A stretch of DNA of 64,000 bases from Lumnitzera littorea (GCA_024138015.1 JAMXBB010000010.1:79408683-79472682), one strand, 5' to 3'; shown: positions 22,373 through 35,180, counted from the stretch's first letter. The notes: generated from the letters alone by a model not told the origin. Numbers and translations are program-made.

Positions 22373-24559
22373 TGTAAACACCCAATTCCTCCTCTCTCCC
22401 CTCTACCCATAGTTTTAATTTTGGTTTTTTAAAAGGGTCCTAATTCAAAATTAAAAAAATAATTAAAAAGAAAATAAATAAATAAAATTGAAAAATGATA
22501 AAAATAAAAAAAATGAAAAAAGAAAAAAGAAAAAACCTTAAAGATTTTTTAGGAAAATAGATTTCTTAGGAATTAAAACATTTTAGGATCAATGGATTTA
22601 GTTTTGCCTTGGTTCAAATAGCTTTATTTTAAGAGAGTCACGTAACTCAAGTATAATTTAATTATACTAAATGTCGAGACATAAGCCAATAGTCTAACGA
22701 ATAAGTATTTGAACATTGATATTAGGCTAACTTGAGGTTACAGGTAAGAATCTCACCGGGTACATATGTACCGTTATCAATCATGCAGCATAAATGAAGA
22801 AGACATTTTTACATACTCTATTTTTTGAATCCATGGTTGCAATTCCATCGAAATAGCAGTACACGAATCCACATCCATGATACCAATGCGACCCCAAACT
22901 ACAACAACACTTCACAGTCAGGATTACACATTGTATCCACTTTACTAATCAATCATGCCTGCATGATTAGCGACATAACACTACTGCACCAGATAGCACG
23001 TCTAAACCCCGCAATTCACACTTCAACACTGCACATGCTATCCACTCCTAACCAAACACACCCACAGATTAGCTCATTGCAACACTTTAGCCGACTCCCA
23101 TAGCAGCAACCATGCATCTACCTACTGTTGCGATCATTACTCCACCAACGTGATCTCGTACGCACCAAATCTGACATTAGGTGCTCCACCGACAACCACA
23201 CTCGCCGTCAGACTCGAACACACACTCATACCAATGCTACAATCTTATTTTCACTGCAATATGGCTCACCCAATCATCCCCTCAATGCAACGGCACAACA
23301 ACTCATCAACCTACTCCCTCATGCAATAGTCACGAACATGACAATAGCCAAGCATTCATGGCCGCATCCCACACCACTGCTACACCCGATCACTTACTCT
23401 CTCACTCGATCACATACATATGCCTAACTATCGCCACACTAAATATGATTCACACACACGCCGTACATGATCTACATTGTTGCATGCCACAACACACAAT
23501 CGCAGCACGATCCACAAATAGAACACCTGGCTTATTCCACTTACGAACAACATCCAAGTCTACCCACAAACATAGCCACAACTCCATCACTGTCTGCACA
23601 CCAAACACATTCTCTCACACACTTGCGATATACAATCACATTATACTGCTGCACGTTACAGTAGCACACTTCATTGTCCATGCACAAACCCTTGTACGGT
23701 CAACACACATCCAACAACACCCTACAATGCCAACACTGCTCCTTCACTGAAGCAATGCAGAGTGGACACCAAATTCAAGTTCGGTTCTAATTTATTATTA
23801 TTATTTTTGTTTATTAGTTGCTTATTTATGTTTATAACATAATATATAAATACATTAGTTTAAGAGATTTTTTTTTTATTATTAAGCTTTTTTAGGATTT
23901 CTCACTTAGAAGATTATTTTTTCAGAATTAAAAATTAATAAAATTTTTTTTTAAAAAGATTTAGGTTATTTTAGAGAGTTTTGTTTTAAATACTCAAGAA
24001 TTAGGGCCGTTTTAGATTTTTTTTAATAAAATAAATTGATAAATATGTAAAGTCGATCAATTTTTCAAAAATTAAAACAAATTAACACACTAAAGTTTTC
24101 GAAAAAAACTATAATCATCTAATCCCAATTAGCGAGTACGTAGGCACCTTTGGAGCGATGTTAAAATGTGTAAAAACTTAGGTTTTTTTATTTATTTTAT
24201 TTTTATTTTCTTAAAAATATAAAAAAAGGGTTAATTGTGAAAAATAAACTTAATTTCGGAAAATAGATAGTAGCACCCGTTAGGGTTTAATAAGTTAGCT
24301 CCCAAATTCAAAATCCTCTAGTTTTCATCAAATTGAAATTAAAGACCAATGGCCAAATCATAGTTAATCCACCTAATTGATTACAATTTATGTTTTTTCC
24401 CGACTTCAATTGGATAACGACTCCGAAAGTTTTTTAAAAGAACTAGAATTTCCCAATTTCTCTAATCGATTATTAATATTAAATGAATTAGGGCTTAGTA
24501 TTAATCGGAACGTAGGAAATCAAATTAAAAATAAAAAAACCTAAAATTGTAGCCCAACA
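22373..24559 (+). mobile_element. Solo LTR, copy B, inserted in Tat1 (TSD CTCAT)
   Basis: It begins TGTAAACACCC and ends TAGCCCAACA, flanked on both sides by CTCAT (22368-22372 and 24560-24564). That is a perfect 5 bp duplication with TG..CA ends, diagnostic of an LTR insertion. The flanking minus-strand Tat1 protein text is continuous across it (NANWVEFLLMS, then EPIETINVGIDDKL). No gag, pol, primer-binding site or second LTR is inside, so it is a solo LTR formed by LTR-LTR recombination. It belongs to the family of copies A and C, in the opposite orientation. A C-rich segment (22820-23755) makes long but meaningless open frames. Confidence 0.9.
22670..22775 (+). repeat. Possible tRNA-like (SINE) segment inside LTR B
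   Basis: GGTTACAGGTAAGAATCTC (about 22734-22752) resembles a Pol III B box, preceded about 40 bases earlier by AGCCAATAGTCTAACGAATA, which could be a decayed A box. No intact tRNA fold is evident. It could be chance. Confidence 0.3.
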
Positions 24560-24564
24560 CTCAT

Positions 24565-25302
24565 CAGTAGAAATTCTACCCAATTCGCGTTTTGCCAGCT
24601 TTCTTGTATATCGCAATAGTCATTGATATCACTCTTGACAACTAACTTAGTAAGGCCAAAAGTGATGTCATTATTTTCATTGTCTACCTACACTAGGTAT
24701 CCCTGGTTTTTGTTGGAAGCATTAAATCTAAGAAAAGTGCATAAAGGAAAAAAATGTAAGTAAGAGGGAATTGAAGCATAACGGAGAAAGGGAATTAAAT
24801 TTCATCCATTGAATATGGCAAAATTTTTCACTCATACATTTAGAACAATGACAATAAATGAAAGTAAAAACACTCAAAATGCTAATTTACAGTCTACCCT
24901 TTAAGCTAGAGAAGACCTATTACCATTCACAGAGATGGAGAACCAATTATTTAATTGATGCTGGAGCTTGTAGGATGGGCCTACTGCATCAACTTTGCAA
25001 GGGAATTCTTCTTTGGTAGATTTTGGGACTTGAGCATCAACTCGTGCAAATGTCTTAATTAGTGGTGGGAAGGTCATTAGGGCATAATACAACCTGTCAC
25101 TTCTCTTATCCCTTGCTTATTTCTCTTGAAGCTCCTCCAATAGAGTTGGCTTATAGCCAAGGCCATAAGTACCAACTTAGCCTTCCTTAAACTTCACCTT
25201 CTCATCCTTCACATTGCTAGGGTTAGTAATGATGCACACCTTATAAAAAATTTGAAGCCATCCTGTTCTTCACTACTTATATAAGGTATGGCCATTTCTT
25301 TA
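24565..25302 (-). pseudogene. Tat1 protease-to-RT spacer with G-patch-like motif
   Basis: Minus strand. 25190-25100 reads TYGLGYKPTLLEELQEK, a GLGY G-patch-like motif found in Tat polyproteins between protease and RT, followed by PPLIKTFARV and further spacer text. 25298-25230 reads EMAIPYISSEEQDGFKF, continuing the protein broken by the insertion at 25303. The 24565-24700 part joins to 22240-22372 across LTR B. Stops and frameshifts are present. Confidence 0.55.
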
Positions 25303-25628
25303 TGGATATCATAATCTTGATCTTCCAAAATTATTATTGTGTATTTGAAGTTGATACATAAGATTTAGGGCCATTAAATAAGTTGTCCGATCAAGTTCAA
25401 ATTTTACGAAGTTAGAAATATTAATAAAAGTGATGAAGTGAGTTTGAATTAAAAAAAAAAGTAATAAAATAATTAAATATTATAATATTGAATTATAAGC
25501 ATATTACCTATTATTTATCAGAAATGCATAAAGTAAGTTCCAATAGCTAATAAATAGATTGAAATAAACTATACACATACTAAAAATCATAAAATAATAT
25601 AAATAATATTTTGAGTATTTATCTGTAC

Positions 25629-25651
25629 TATATATATATATATATATATAC
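25629..25651. repeat. (TA)n microsatellite
   Basis: Uninterrupted TA run of about 11 units. Confidence 0.95.
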
Positions 25652-27037
25652 GTGTAAGTAAAAATACTCGAAATTACTTAAAATACCTAAAATAACCTAA
25701 ATAACACTAAATAATTAAGAAAAATTCATAAAAATTCAAGAAAAATGCTGTAAAGTGTAGAATTGTCTAGATTGTAGTTATAGCACACTAGGATTATGAA
25801 CACTTTGAACCAATGAAAATTTCTTAACTAGAAAGTAAAAAGAAGAGTAGATAAGAAACAAATGGCATCAAGTAATTACAACATTCATCAAAACAACCCT
25901 ATAAATTCATAAAACACTTCCTAACCCTCATTTTGGTCAGTTTAGCATCCAAGAAAAATAGAGAGAAGTTGAGAAGAGAGGAAAAAATAATTTTACCAAA
26001 AATTAGAAAAATAGTGTATAATTACGGTTTGTAAAGGAAACCCAGACCCAATGACCACTTGGAACAAATCAACCACCACCAGCATACCCTAAGGCTACCA
26101 CCTAAGCCTACTAATACCCTTACATCCGATCAAGTAAGTCCAATTTCCTACCTAATTTTGTTTAATTTATTTAAAGTATCAAATCAACATAGAAAATTAT
26201 GAAATTTTGTATTATGAGGTATTTCTATATATAGATTTAAAGAAAAATAGCAGTTTGATGAATTTAGATTTGAAAATATATAGTTCTTAAGAAATCCCAA
26301 AACTCGAGCTTATTTTCGATTTAAATTTAAATAGTCTTAATAGTGTACTTATGAGCTCAAAAATTTTATATAGACTATTTAGAGTATTTAAAATAGTGCT
26401 ATAAAGAGATTTTTTAAAAATAAATTTTCAAAAATTTTAGATAATTTTTAGGCCTTGAAATTATACATAAAGGGTGATTTTTGGGCTTAATTTAATGATT
26501 TAATATTAATTGGGTGTAAATACTAATTTATTATGTAATTAGGAGTCTTAGTATATAATTTGTTGATATATTATGATATTTATGGTGATTGAGGAGTTAG
26601 ATGTATGTATTATGTATATTATGTGATGAATACGAATATATCAATAATAAATAGAATTGGAAATTAAAAGAATAGAAAATATTAGGTAAAAATTTATAGT
26701 ATTATAATGTTAAGAGTATATTAAGAATCTAATCTGCAACTTAAATTTAGGTAATTATATGAAAAATATAATTTTTTCTTACATTGAGAGCAAATTCTGT
26801 AATTAAATTGGAAATAATGTATATTGCGCGGACCAAAATACTAGTTAGGAGCCAGAGCCAAATAGGGGATTTAGGATATTTAAGCATGATTAAATGAATT
26901 TTTCATAATTGGGCCAAAAGAAATACTTAGGGTTTACACATAAGAAAATTGAAACCAGAAGTTGAATTAGAAGCTAATTTGGAAACTGAGTCAAAAACTA
27001 AACTAGAAATTAGCCTAGAATAGATAAGTAATAACTA

Positions 27038-27062
<25 letters not shown>
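27038..27062. repeat. (TA)n microsatellite
   Basis: Uninterrupted TA run of about 12 units. Confidence 0.95.
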
Positions 27063-27068
<6 letters not shown>

Positions 27069-28885
27069 ACTTGTATATTCGAGTAAAATCATAATTTAAA
27101 GCCTATATATCATAGAGGTATAAACAAAGTTATCAAACTCACGATTCTACCTATAATCACTAGAAAGATTGTAAAATCGAAACGTAGAAATATAAGATTT
27201 TACAACTTATGTAAAACAACTTTAAAAAATTATAGATATACTTATAATAGTTATTGAAAACTTAAAATACATTATACAAATTAAAAAATCAAGAAATTAA
27301 GTTTTTGTTTTTTTTTTTTGTAAAAATTCTTGACATATAATCTAACATGTGTGAAAAAAGAACAAATAGAGCTGAAACTAAATTCTTACTTAAAAAAAAC
27401 TGTAAATTAAAGAGAACTAAACATTTCAACCCATTTAAGTTATTAATGACATAAAATAAAGTATTTAGTTTTCCTTATAAACTTTCTCATTAGAGTTAGA
27501 ACTTATATAAAGGCCATAAACATAAAATAAGAGATTAAGAGAGAAAGAAAAAGGAAAAAAATTGGAATATGATATGACAAATGTTGTAATGCCTTAATAA
27601 TTAATGACGTGTAAAAGGCTAGTTGTATTTTTTTCTTTAATTTTTTATTTCATTCAATTCAAATATGCAGAATTAGTAAATTTGGTAAAAAACATAAGTC
27701 TTTATTGAGTTTATATATAAACTAGGTTAAAAACATAAGTTTTTATAAAAAGAAAAAAAAAAGATTTTACACCCGAGTTAACTTAGAAGAGCTATCTAAA
27801 ATCGTACACTCGTAGAATTACATGAGTAAAATTGCAATTTTGACAATTGTAAGTATAAATACTAAAAAAGTATTTAGATTTAATACATCGCTAGATTTTG
27901 GAGTATTATACTTGTGTATCTTTAGTTACTAAACTAAAATTTTGATGTTTTGTCGTGTGGAATTGTTGTAATTTATATGGAGTGAAATTATTTGATCACC
28001 TTAAACTGAATTTAACCATATTTGACCTAATACTTTAATTAGATATGCATTGCAACCCTTTAGGAGACGATTAAGATTCTCTGATCAAATACGATACTTT
28101 TAAAAGGAATAACGCTAGATAGCATAATAGTCTTTTCTACATCCATAGTCGAACTAAGCGATAGGAGAGAAGGTTGCGATAAGGATGAAGGCAATGGTTC
28201 GAAGGATAGTCATGGAGAGAATAGTGTCTCCATTGCATAAACTTAGCTTTGATTGTGAACTATTGCATAAACGTTGAAACTTCTCAATCCAAATTAGAGC
28301 GAATGAAATTTCTCTAATTTCATAGCGGAAAGATTACATTATTTGATGGCATTTGCTTATTGCATTGCATTTAATTAATTGTTTGAATACCTCGTTTTTG
28401 TTTGATATACATTCTTAAGTCTCCATCCAACTTACTGAGCTTTTAATTGGTCATACCCTTATAATTTTCTTGTAAGTATTGACTGAGATGCCACACTATA
28501 ATCATCCCGAGGTTAGTTTCCTTTTTAAGTGCCTTAGGGAAGTGAGGATCAAATTGGCTAATCAATTGAGTCTTTAGAGTTTTTCTTACTAACTCTTAGG
28601 TTTATATAATGGTCATGTAATATTTACTTATTAGACTACTATGGTATGTAACTATTTTCTAAGAACATAAGAAAATATAGATATATCTATGTAAATATGA
28701 CTTTAAGTTTTTCGTTTTATATATAAATATTATCAATAATCTTTAATGAGCTATTTACTTCAAAGCAAAGAGTTGTGAACGCCTTGTATAAATCACATCT
28801 ATAATAGTGACTGCGAGGTTAGTTACTATCATAAGTTAGTTTATACAACAAAACTACTATAACTCCGCCACTTCGGGCCATAACA

Positions 28886-29400
28886 TTTATCACTTAGCTA
28901 TTCGTGATAAACTTGACCTCTTGATGTAGGCTTGAAGGTATGGTCCCTTATAGAGTAGATCCAAGGTCTTCCTAAGAGCAAGTTAAAGGATCTTGGAATG
29001 TCTAGAACATAAAATTGAATATTGAGGTTTGAAGGCCAATATCAACTAGAAAATCTATCTCCCCTATGATCTCCCTTCTAGATCCATCAAAAGCCTAAAT
29101 GGTAATAGAGCTTGGCTTGATTGCAGTTGTGTTGACACCCAATAAGTCTATGGTGGCTAGTGGACAAATGTTCAATGATGATCCATTATCAATGAAGAAC
29201 TTAGTAATGATTATGTCATTACTCCTGACCACTGTGAAGAGCGGCTTGGTGTGCTGATTACCTTCTTCACCCAATTCTACTACAAAAAAAGAGATTTGAT
29301 CCATGGTAAGGATAAAATTGGTGATTAGCCCCATTTTTTTAGTCAACATCTCACAAGAGACCTTAACCTCCCTCAAGGTTTAGATTAGAGCTTCCTTATG
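28886..29400 (-). pseudogene. Tat1 aspartic protease region
   Basis: Minus strand. FFIDNGSSLNICPLATIDLLG (codons near 29125-29190) is the retroviral-type protease active site in its Tat form (D-N-G-S-S). Downstream, AFDGSRREIIGEIDFLV (29045-29095) and GTIPSSLHQEVKFI (28910-28955) match the conserved protease tail of this lineage. The tail contains stops, and the frame is cut at 28886 by the LTR-like insertion. Confidence 0.8.
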
Positions 29401-31235
29401 GGGTTTAGATGTCATCAACAGACTCATCAATGATATTTATGCTGGGGTCTTAGTGAGCTACTCCATTATCCTACACTCACTTAACTTAATCATATTGGTG
29501 CAGGTAGATAGCCTGTCTTCATGTTCAGTCGTCTTATTACTCGTCTTTCCGACACATTCTTCTTCTTAAGATCTTTCCTTAGGTCGTAAAACTTTCCAAA
29601 TCGAGTAATGCCACCTATCAAAGAATTTAATCTCTCCTAGTTTACTACCTGATAGTTGAATGGGGTAGCCTTGTAATTCTCTGATGCTACTAACACATGA
29701 AAGGAGTACTTTTTAGCTTTTAAGGTCTGCTCGTTCTTATAGAACTCGAAATCCTTGGGTTTCTTATCTAAACCAATCACGTTGATGAAGAACTTGAGAT
29801 CATCAAAAATCATGTTGATGGCTAGACCGTAATAGGGTAAGGGGTTGTTATTAAAAAAAGTGGTTAGAGTTTTTACGAAGTCTAGTTGCACTAAGCCTTT
29901 ATCGATCAAATCTTAGACCTTGTTCTTCAATCTCCAATATGTGACAGTTGAATGCCTTACTTACCTTATGTAATACTCACATTTCTAATTAGGATCGTAC
30001 ACTCTTGGCCTGTATCTTTCATTAGGGAGCTCATACTAAATTATGTTTTCTTTTCACACCTTCTCAAAAACTTGACTTAGAGGAACCGGTATCCTAGTGA
30101 ACTACTTAAGGTCTTGCTAGCCTAAGGTGGAGTTATAAACTACTTTTGAAACTTAGGTGAATTCATCCTAAAGGAAACTTGAGCATTGGGCCTAGTACTT
30201 AAATTCACCAAGCTAACCGTGGATTCTTTAGGTTTGTTGACTATGGGCCCAAAGGCAAAGGATGAAGTAAATGGCCTTCTATCCGACGTCTCTTGAAGCT
30301 TACCTGAAGAGATAATGCTTTCAATCCTTCACCTTGCCACTACTACCTTTCTAAAGTTAGACGAGATTTGTCCAATCAAATGAGAGAAATAAGGCTTCTC
30401 AAGAGTATTGATAAAAGCCGAAGTCAATTCCTTCTCTATCATGGGAGTAGATACTCTTGTAGTAAGGGATCTCCATCTCTATGCATACTCCTTGAACAAC
30501 TCATTGTTCTTCTTCTGCAAAGAAACTATGTCCATCATAGTCGAGACCACTTCAATATTGAACATGTATTATTCGTAAATGCCTTAACAAGCTTCTCTTA
30601 TATGTTTATCTTGGTCAGGTTGAGCTCGGCATACCAAGTCAAAGTCGGACCTATTAGGCTATCTTGATATGTCTACACCATAAGTTAGTTATACTAGATG
30701 TACTTGCTCATCTTTCTTACATATAGCCTAATGTGGAGTTTGGGCCATCCCGTCCCATCATACTTCTCAAATTCTAGTACCTTGAACTTTTCCAAATAAG
30801 CCTTAACATCATATGTAGAGAAGTTTGTAATTCCAGCCTATTCAAACCCATCATAGCTCCCAAGTATTTTCATCTTCTTTGTTATCTATTGGGTCAACTT
30901 TCTTTTCAACTCCTTCAAACTGTCTTGGCTAGGTCCTGAGTTAACTGGCTTTGTGTTAACTAGGAATGAGTACATATTTGGCTCGAGGGTCGGGTTACCC
31001 TTTGGATAGACTCCCTTCGACTCTAACAAATCTTTTAGGTACTTATCCTCTACTTCAAGGAGTAAAGCCTCAACGTTCTTCCCAAAAAGGACCTTGGAGC
31101 TCTCTTCGTTGGATGGTACCGTAGCTTAGAGTAAGGCAATACTGTTAACAAGGAAACTCATGTGTTCTGCAATCCTACCCATAGCTCACTCCAAAGAGCG
31201 AAATTTATATAATAAGTTATGCCTGCACCTTTTAG
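29401..31235 (-). pseudogene. Tat1 gag
   Basis: Minus strand. Reading from 31200 downward: GRIAEHMSFLVNSIALL, KVLFGKNVEALLLEVEDKYL, YDVKAYLEKFKVLEFEKYDG and HIRLYVRKMSKYI. The last pair is the Tat Gag core (F-x-K-Y-x-G, then a YxRKM motif). A later piece at 29637-29909 (LNALTTFF-like NNNPLPYYG region) leads into the protease. Stops and frameshifts are abundant. Upstream of about 31235 the element is truncated: no 5' LTR or primer-binding site is recognised. Confidence 0.7.
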
Positions 31236-32390
31236 AAAGTTCCATCTATAACTATCTAACAAATTATGCATAGAAAAGTTTCAAAAAATTAAGATTCTTC
31301 AAGTTCTATAGCCAACATCACACAATGTAATCACATGTTAATTACTTTTCATGTTTTACATCTTAATTTTGTTAGGTTACTAGTGTTGTACGAACTTATG
31401 TGATCCAAACAAGGTGATTCCCTTCATTAAATATCAAGTTTAAGATACTCATACTACAATGATATGAATTTGTGAGAAAATATGGATCTCTAAATGAACT
31501 TTCTAATGCAACACTACAAACAATTGAATCCAATTTGTCTATGAACAAGGAAGCTTGATGAATTTCACATTTGATTGATGATCAAGAAAAGGAAAATTTA
31601 GCAAAGTTGATCTTATATAGCTTTGGCACCATGTGAAAATAATGAAGTAATCAAAAGAAAAATGAAGAATTGAACAATGATTGAGCTTCACTAAGGTTGT
31701 AAAGATTTAGGAATGAAATCTTATTGTTATTTTCTATAAAACTACTAAGCTTATTTGTACAACTAAATAAAGAGAGTAAAGTATTAATCAACTATAACTA
31801 AGACTCACTAGCTTTTTTTAAGCCCTAATAGATGGGCTAACATTTGTCATGAGAGTTTAAGCCAATCCAATTAGTATTAATTTGTTTATCCAATAAACAT
31901 TAGTTTCATCCACTTAGTTTCGATGCACATGCTCCACATCCTTGGGCATGCATATTTGCAACTTTAAATTAGACACCCAAAACATTATTCACTTTTTCCT
32001 CCGAACTATTATATATAGACAAATTAATTATATATGCAATTTAGTTATCTATTCAAGGGATAAAATTGTTGATCTCATTGGAATCGGGCCAAATATAAGC
32101 ACATTCACGTTTATTTCAATTTTATACTTAATCATCTAACTTAAGCAATGAACTATTAGTACATTATATTCTCATCACTTAACAATCCTATTTATAAATG
32201 CCTTAATTATATCAAACATGAATCTTAGTATTTCATATTATAAGTTGTAGCTGTGATTTCATCATATAATTTATTAATCAACAAACAAGAACACTATATT
32301 CTAAAAATCATTAATAAAAACATTAGATCACAACAATTTGATCGCTAAAGCACACGTGATTTTCACATGAAATCTTATGTACATATCAAA
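31236..32390. other. Unassigned sequence between Tat1 and the next gypsy element
   Basis: No gene. On the minus strand, TTTTCACATGGTGCCAAAGC (31625-31645) looks like an LTR 3' end followed by a primer-binding site related to TGGTATCAGAGC. 31640-32250 could therefore be a decayed minus-strand LTR, but no partner or coding region supports this. Confidence 0.3.
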
Positions 32391-33342
32391 TGATAGGGAT
32401 CAAAGACCGATCATGTGCTCTCAAGCCCGAGGGCTTTCTCAGATGGCCCACCGAGCTATTCATGGAGAGATAAGGGTCGAGGAGCAGTTTTTCCCCAATC
32501 CGATCTGCTAAGTTACTTCACTCTCTACACCATCTAGGAAGCTACTAAGGTGACAAGCCAATGTACCGCGCCAACCCCTTCACAGCACCTTAGTCCAAGC
32601 ACCAAATCTGGGTACAGCCATCTCCACAGTGCCGAGGCTAAGTAAACAACTGTCAAAAGCCAACCATCTGAGGCTGATCCTAAGTATAACTCATCCTGAG
32701 CCAACCCTTGACCAATCCTAGCAATCAAAGTCGCCAAACTACTGACGTCGACTAAACTTAATCAAGGCTTGCCTCTACATGGCTTGTAACGTTATGGGGA
32801 CTACAGAATGAGTAGAATTACATACGTGTTGTCCTTTCTGATATCCGTACTGTCATTTCAAACATCCGTACTGTCCTTTCTGATAAAAGATATTTTTTTG
32901 TAGATTTCATGTTTTCCCTATAAATTATTCTCCTTTTGTTTAGCCATTTCTGTAATTTTCTATAATTTAGAACTTACCTTAACTAGGTACTATAAATACT
33001 TGCATAATGTAATAGCCGCATCAACATATACATACAGAGAATAGACTGAACTATTTACTCCTTCTTGAGCTTAGTGTCCTTCTGCTTACTATTAAGCTAC
33101 TCTTATATAGCCCATTTGAGTATGAACTAATGGCAAGTGACCTTTTTCCATACTTACGCATCATATCAAGTGTGACCCAAACTCATATGAGGCAATGGTG
33201 CATCATATCCATCATCAATGCATAGGAACCCTTACTCAACCTTTGACTATCATTTACTTTTCGAGTCATCAACCGGCCCAGACCTATCCTTTTGGTTATG
33301 CATGATATTGGGTCCGTGTGTTCATTCACGAAATCCATATTA
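32391..33342 (+). repeat. 5' LTR of the chromovirus-like gypsy element
   Basis: It begins TGATAGGGAT and ends TCCATATTA (CA expected). It aligns end to end with 38086-38987. Shared landmarks include CCCCAATCCGATCTG, GGATACAGCCATCTCCAC or close variant, TTCTCCTTTTGTTTAGCCAT and ACATATACATACAGAGAATA. A TATA-like TACTATAAATACT lies at about 32988-33000. It is about 50 bp longer than its partner because of a local duplication around CCGTACTGTC (32840-32885). Left flank TCAAA (32386-32390) against right flank TCTAA (38988-38992) is a possible degenerate target duplication. Confidence 0.9.
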
Positions 33343-33345
33343 TCT

Positions 33346-33358
33346 TAGTATCAAAGCC
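33346..33358 (+). promoter_or_regulatory. Primer-binding site (initiator tRNA-Met type)
   Basis: TAGTATCAAAGCC lies three bases after the 5' LTR end. It differs from the tRNA-iMet complement TGGTATCAGAGCC at two G-to-A positions. The position and match are as expected for reverse-transcription priming; the changes are decay. Confidence 0.8.
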
Positions 33359-33617
33359 AGGTTACATTCAAAGTTGGATTCTATTATTAAGTTCTTTGAG
33401 TGGTTTGTTATTGCTCTCATATGATAACAATTCTATTGTTAACCTTGGAGTTTAGTAGTTGAAAAGTGTTATGTACTCTATTTTCCCTTATTTTCGATAC
33501 ATAAAACAAAGTATGGTTGATTGTTCGTTTGTTGTGTAACTGTTGTGGTGATTAGAGTATCAATTATTGATCTTCAAGTGGTATTATTAGACGTTAATTT
33601 TTGTGAAGTAACCATCA

Positions 33618-34720
33618 ATGTCAGACTTAAGTGTTCAAAGAGCTTTGGGAAATCAAGGAAGTGATACTCGACATGACCAAGGACAAGAAAGAAGCTTCAC
33701 ACCTCAATCAGTGAGTGATCACTTGAATAGGCTTACCAATTTGGTAGCTAGTTTGGTGACTATTATGTAAGAAAACAAGCAGCGAGCTAGGAATAGCCCT
33801 ACTAGAGAACGTAAGCAGCAAGGGCGAGGCAATGGTTAGTTTAACCGCGTTAATGCCCCAACTCAACCATCTCGAGCTAAAGGAATGGATAGGGATGCTA
33901 AGTGAAGGCTAGTACTTGAAGCAAAGGAGTATTACGAGCCTGAAGCAAGAAATGTACAAGCTCCTAGAGTCAAGGAATTGAAGATGTGTATCCTAAGTTT
34001 TTCTGGAAGTGGTGATGCTGAAGACTACCTAGATTGGGTAGATGGGATTAAAAAGTGGTTCGAATGCCACAATGTACCCAACAATGTAAGGGTTAGACTT
34101 ACTATGTTGAAGTTCACTAGTTATGTCGCTTTATGGAGGAAGAACTTTCAAGCTACCCAAAGAAGGGAAGGAGAATGAGAGATTAGGAGTTAGGATGAAA
34201 TGAAGATGGTTATGTAGAGAAGGTTTATGCTGAGCTATTATTTGCAAGATACCTTCAAAAGACTACAAGAGCTAAGACAAGGAAGATCGAGTGTAAACAC
34301 TTATGTTAAGGAGTTCCAAATGTTGATGATTCAATGTAAAGTCGTAGAGCCAAAGGACCAAACTGTATCTCGATTCATCAGTAGATTGAAGTATGAGATG
34401 GGGGATATCTTAGAAACCCTGGATATTGGAATGCTTGATGACACAATTCGAGCCGCCTAAAGGATAGAAAGGCTTCAAACAGGAAAATTCTGACCACTAG
34501 TTAGTCGACCAAGCAATAGCCGAATTGTTTCGAGTAGACTTGTACAAACAGAACTAAGTAAGGTTGTTGAGACCCAACCTACTTGAACTACTCGAGCCGA
34601 GGAAAAGGAACCCTTGAGGAAGTTCAAGAAAGGTTAAAGTTTAGGCAGGAAGACTAGTGAGATCAAGTATTTTAAATGCTAAGGATTTGGATACATGGCC
34701 GTTCAGTATTTGAACAGGCG
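33618..34720 (+). pseudogene. Chromovirus-like gypsy gag
   Basis: ATG at 33618 (MSDLSVQRALGNQG). The Gag core reads LSFSGSGDAEDYLDWVDGI and FECHNVPNNVRVRL (33980-34110), and RQGRSSVNTYVKEFQMLM (34275-34330). This matches the retrotransposon Gag domain of plant chromoviruses. At least five in-frame stops occur, mostly TAA/TAG where Gln is expected (for example near 33767 and 33837). The zinc knuckle at 34665-34715 reads YFKC-stop-GFGYMAVQY: three of the four C-C-H-C ligands have become Tyr. Not functional. Confidence 0.85.
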
Positions 34721-35180
34721 AACAATGGTGATCCGAAGCGAGGTGCCAACTATTAAGGTTGACAGTATTGATGAGGAAGTAGAGGAATTAAAGGAGGACG
34801 AACAGACCGAATTATCTAAGGAGAAAGTTATCTACAATGAGGAAGGCAACTTTTTGCTGACCACTTTAGTGTTAAGGAAGACGATGAGCATCAGCCCCGT
34901 ACTCGAAGACAAACAAAGGGAAAAACTCTTCCATATTAGATGCAAGGTAAATGAGTCCCTGTGCACCCTGATAGTTGATAGTGGAAGCTGTACTAATGCA
35001 GCCTCTACATTTATGGTCTAGCAATTAAAATTGCCGACTAGGCTCCACCCAAAACCTTACAAGCATCATTAGCTTAGTGATAAAGGAGCCCTACAGGCGA
35101 ACAAACAAATGTCCATACCAATCTTCATTGGCAAATATTGAGATGAAGTACTCTGTGATGTACTGCCCATGAGTGTGTCC
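34721..35180 (+). pseudogene. Chromovirus-like protease
   Basis: LIVDSGSCTNAAS (34968-35010) carries the D-S-G active-site triplet of the aspartic protease, preceded by KLFHIRCKVNESLCT-like text. A TAG at 35019-35021 ends the frame soon after. The protease flap is expected around 35160-35210 and only weak traces are seen (VLLG-like region). Confidence 0.75.

Larger units (their letters stand above)
25303..28885. mobile_element. 3.6 kb LTR-like insertion in Tat1
   Basis: AT-rich noncoding DNA that interrupts the Tat1 protein between the protease tail (SSLHQEVKFI) and the following EMAIPYI segment. The left end is TGGATATC and the right end is GGGCCATAACA. Flanks share TTTA(T): 25299-25302/3 and 28886-28889/90. 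TG..CA ends and a 4-5 bp duplication suggest a solo LTR of a gypsy-type element. No protein domain is seen inside. (TA)n runs occur at 25629-25651 and 27038-27062. Confidence 0.5.

Noticed and set aside
22825..23750. Several long plus-strand frames rich in Thr, His and Ser
   Set aside because: They lie in the C-rich part of solo LTR B; low stop frequency there follows from base composition, and the frames overlap each other.
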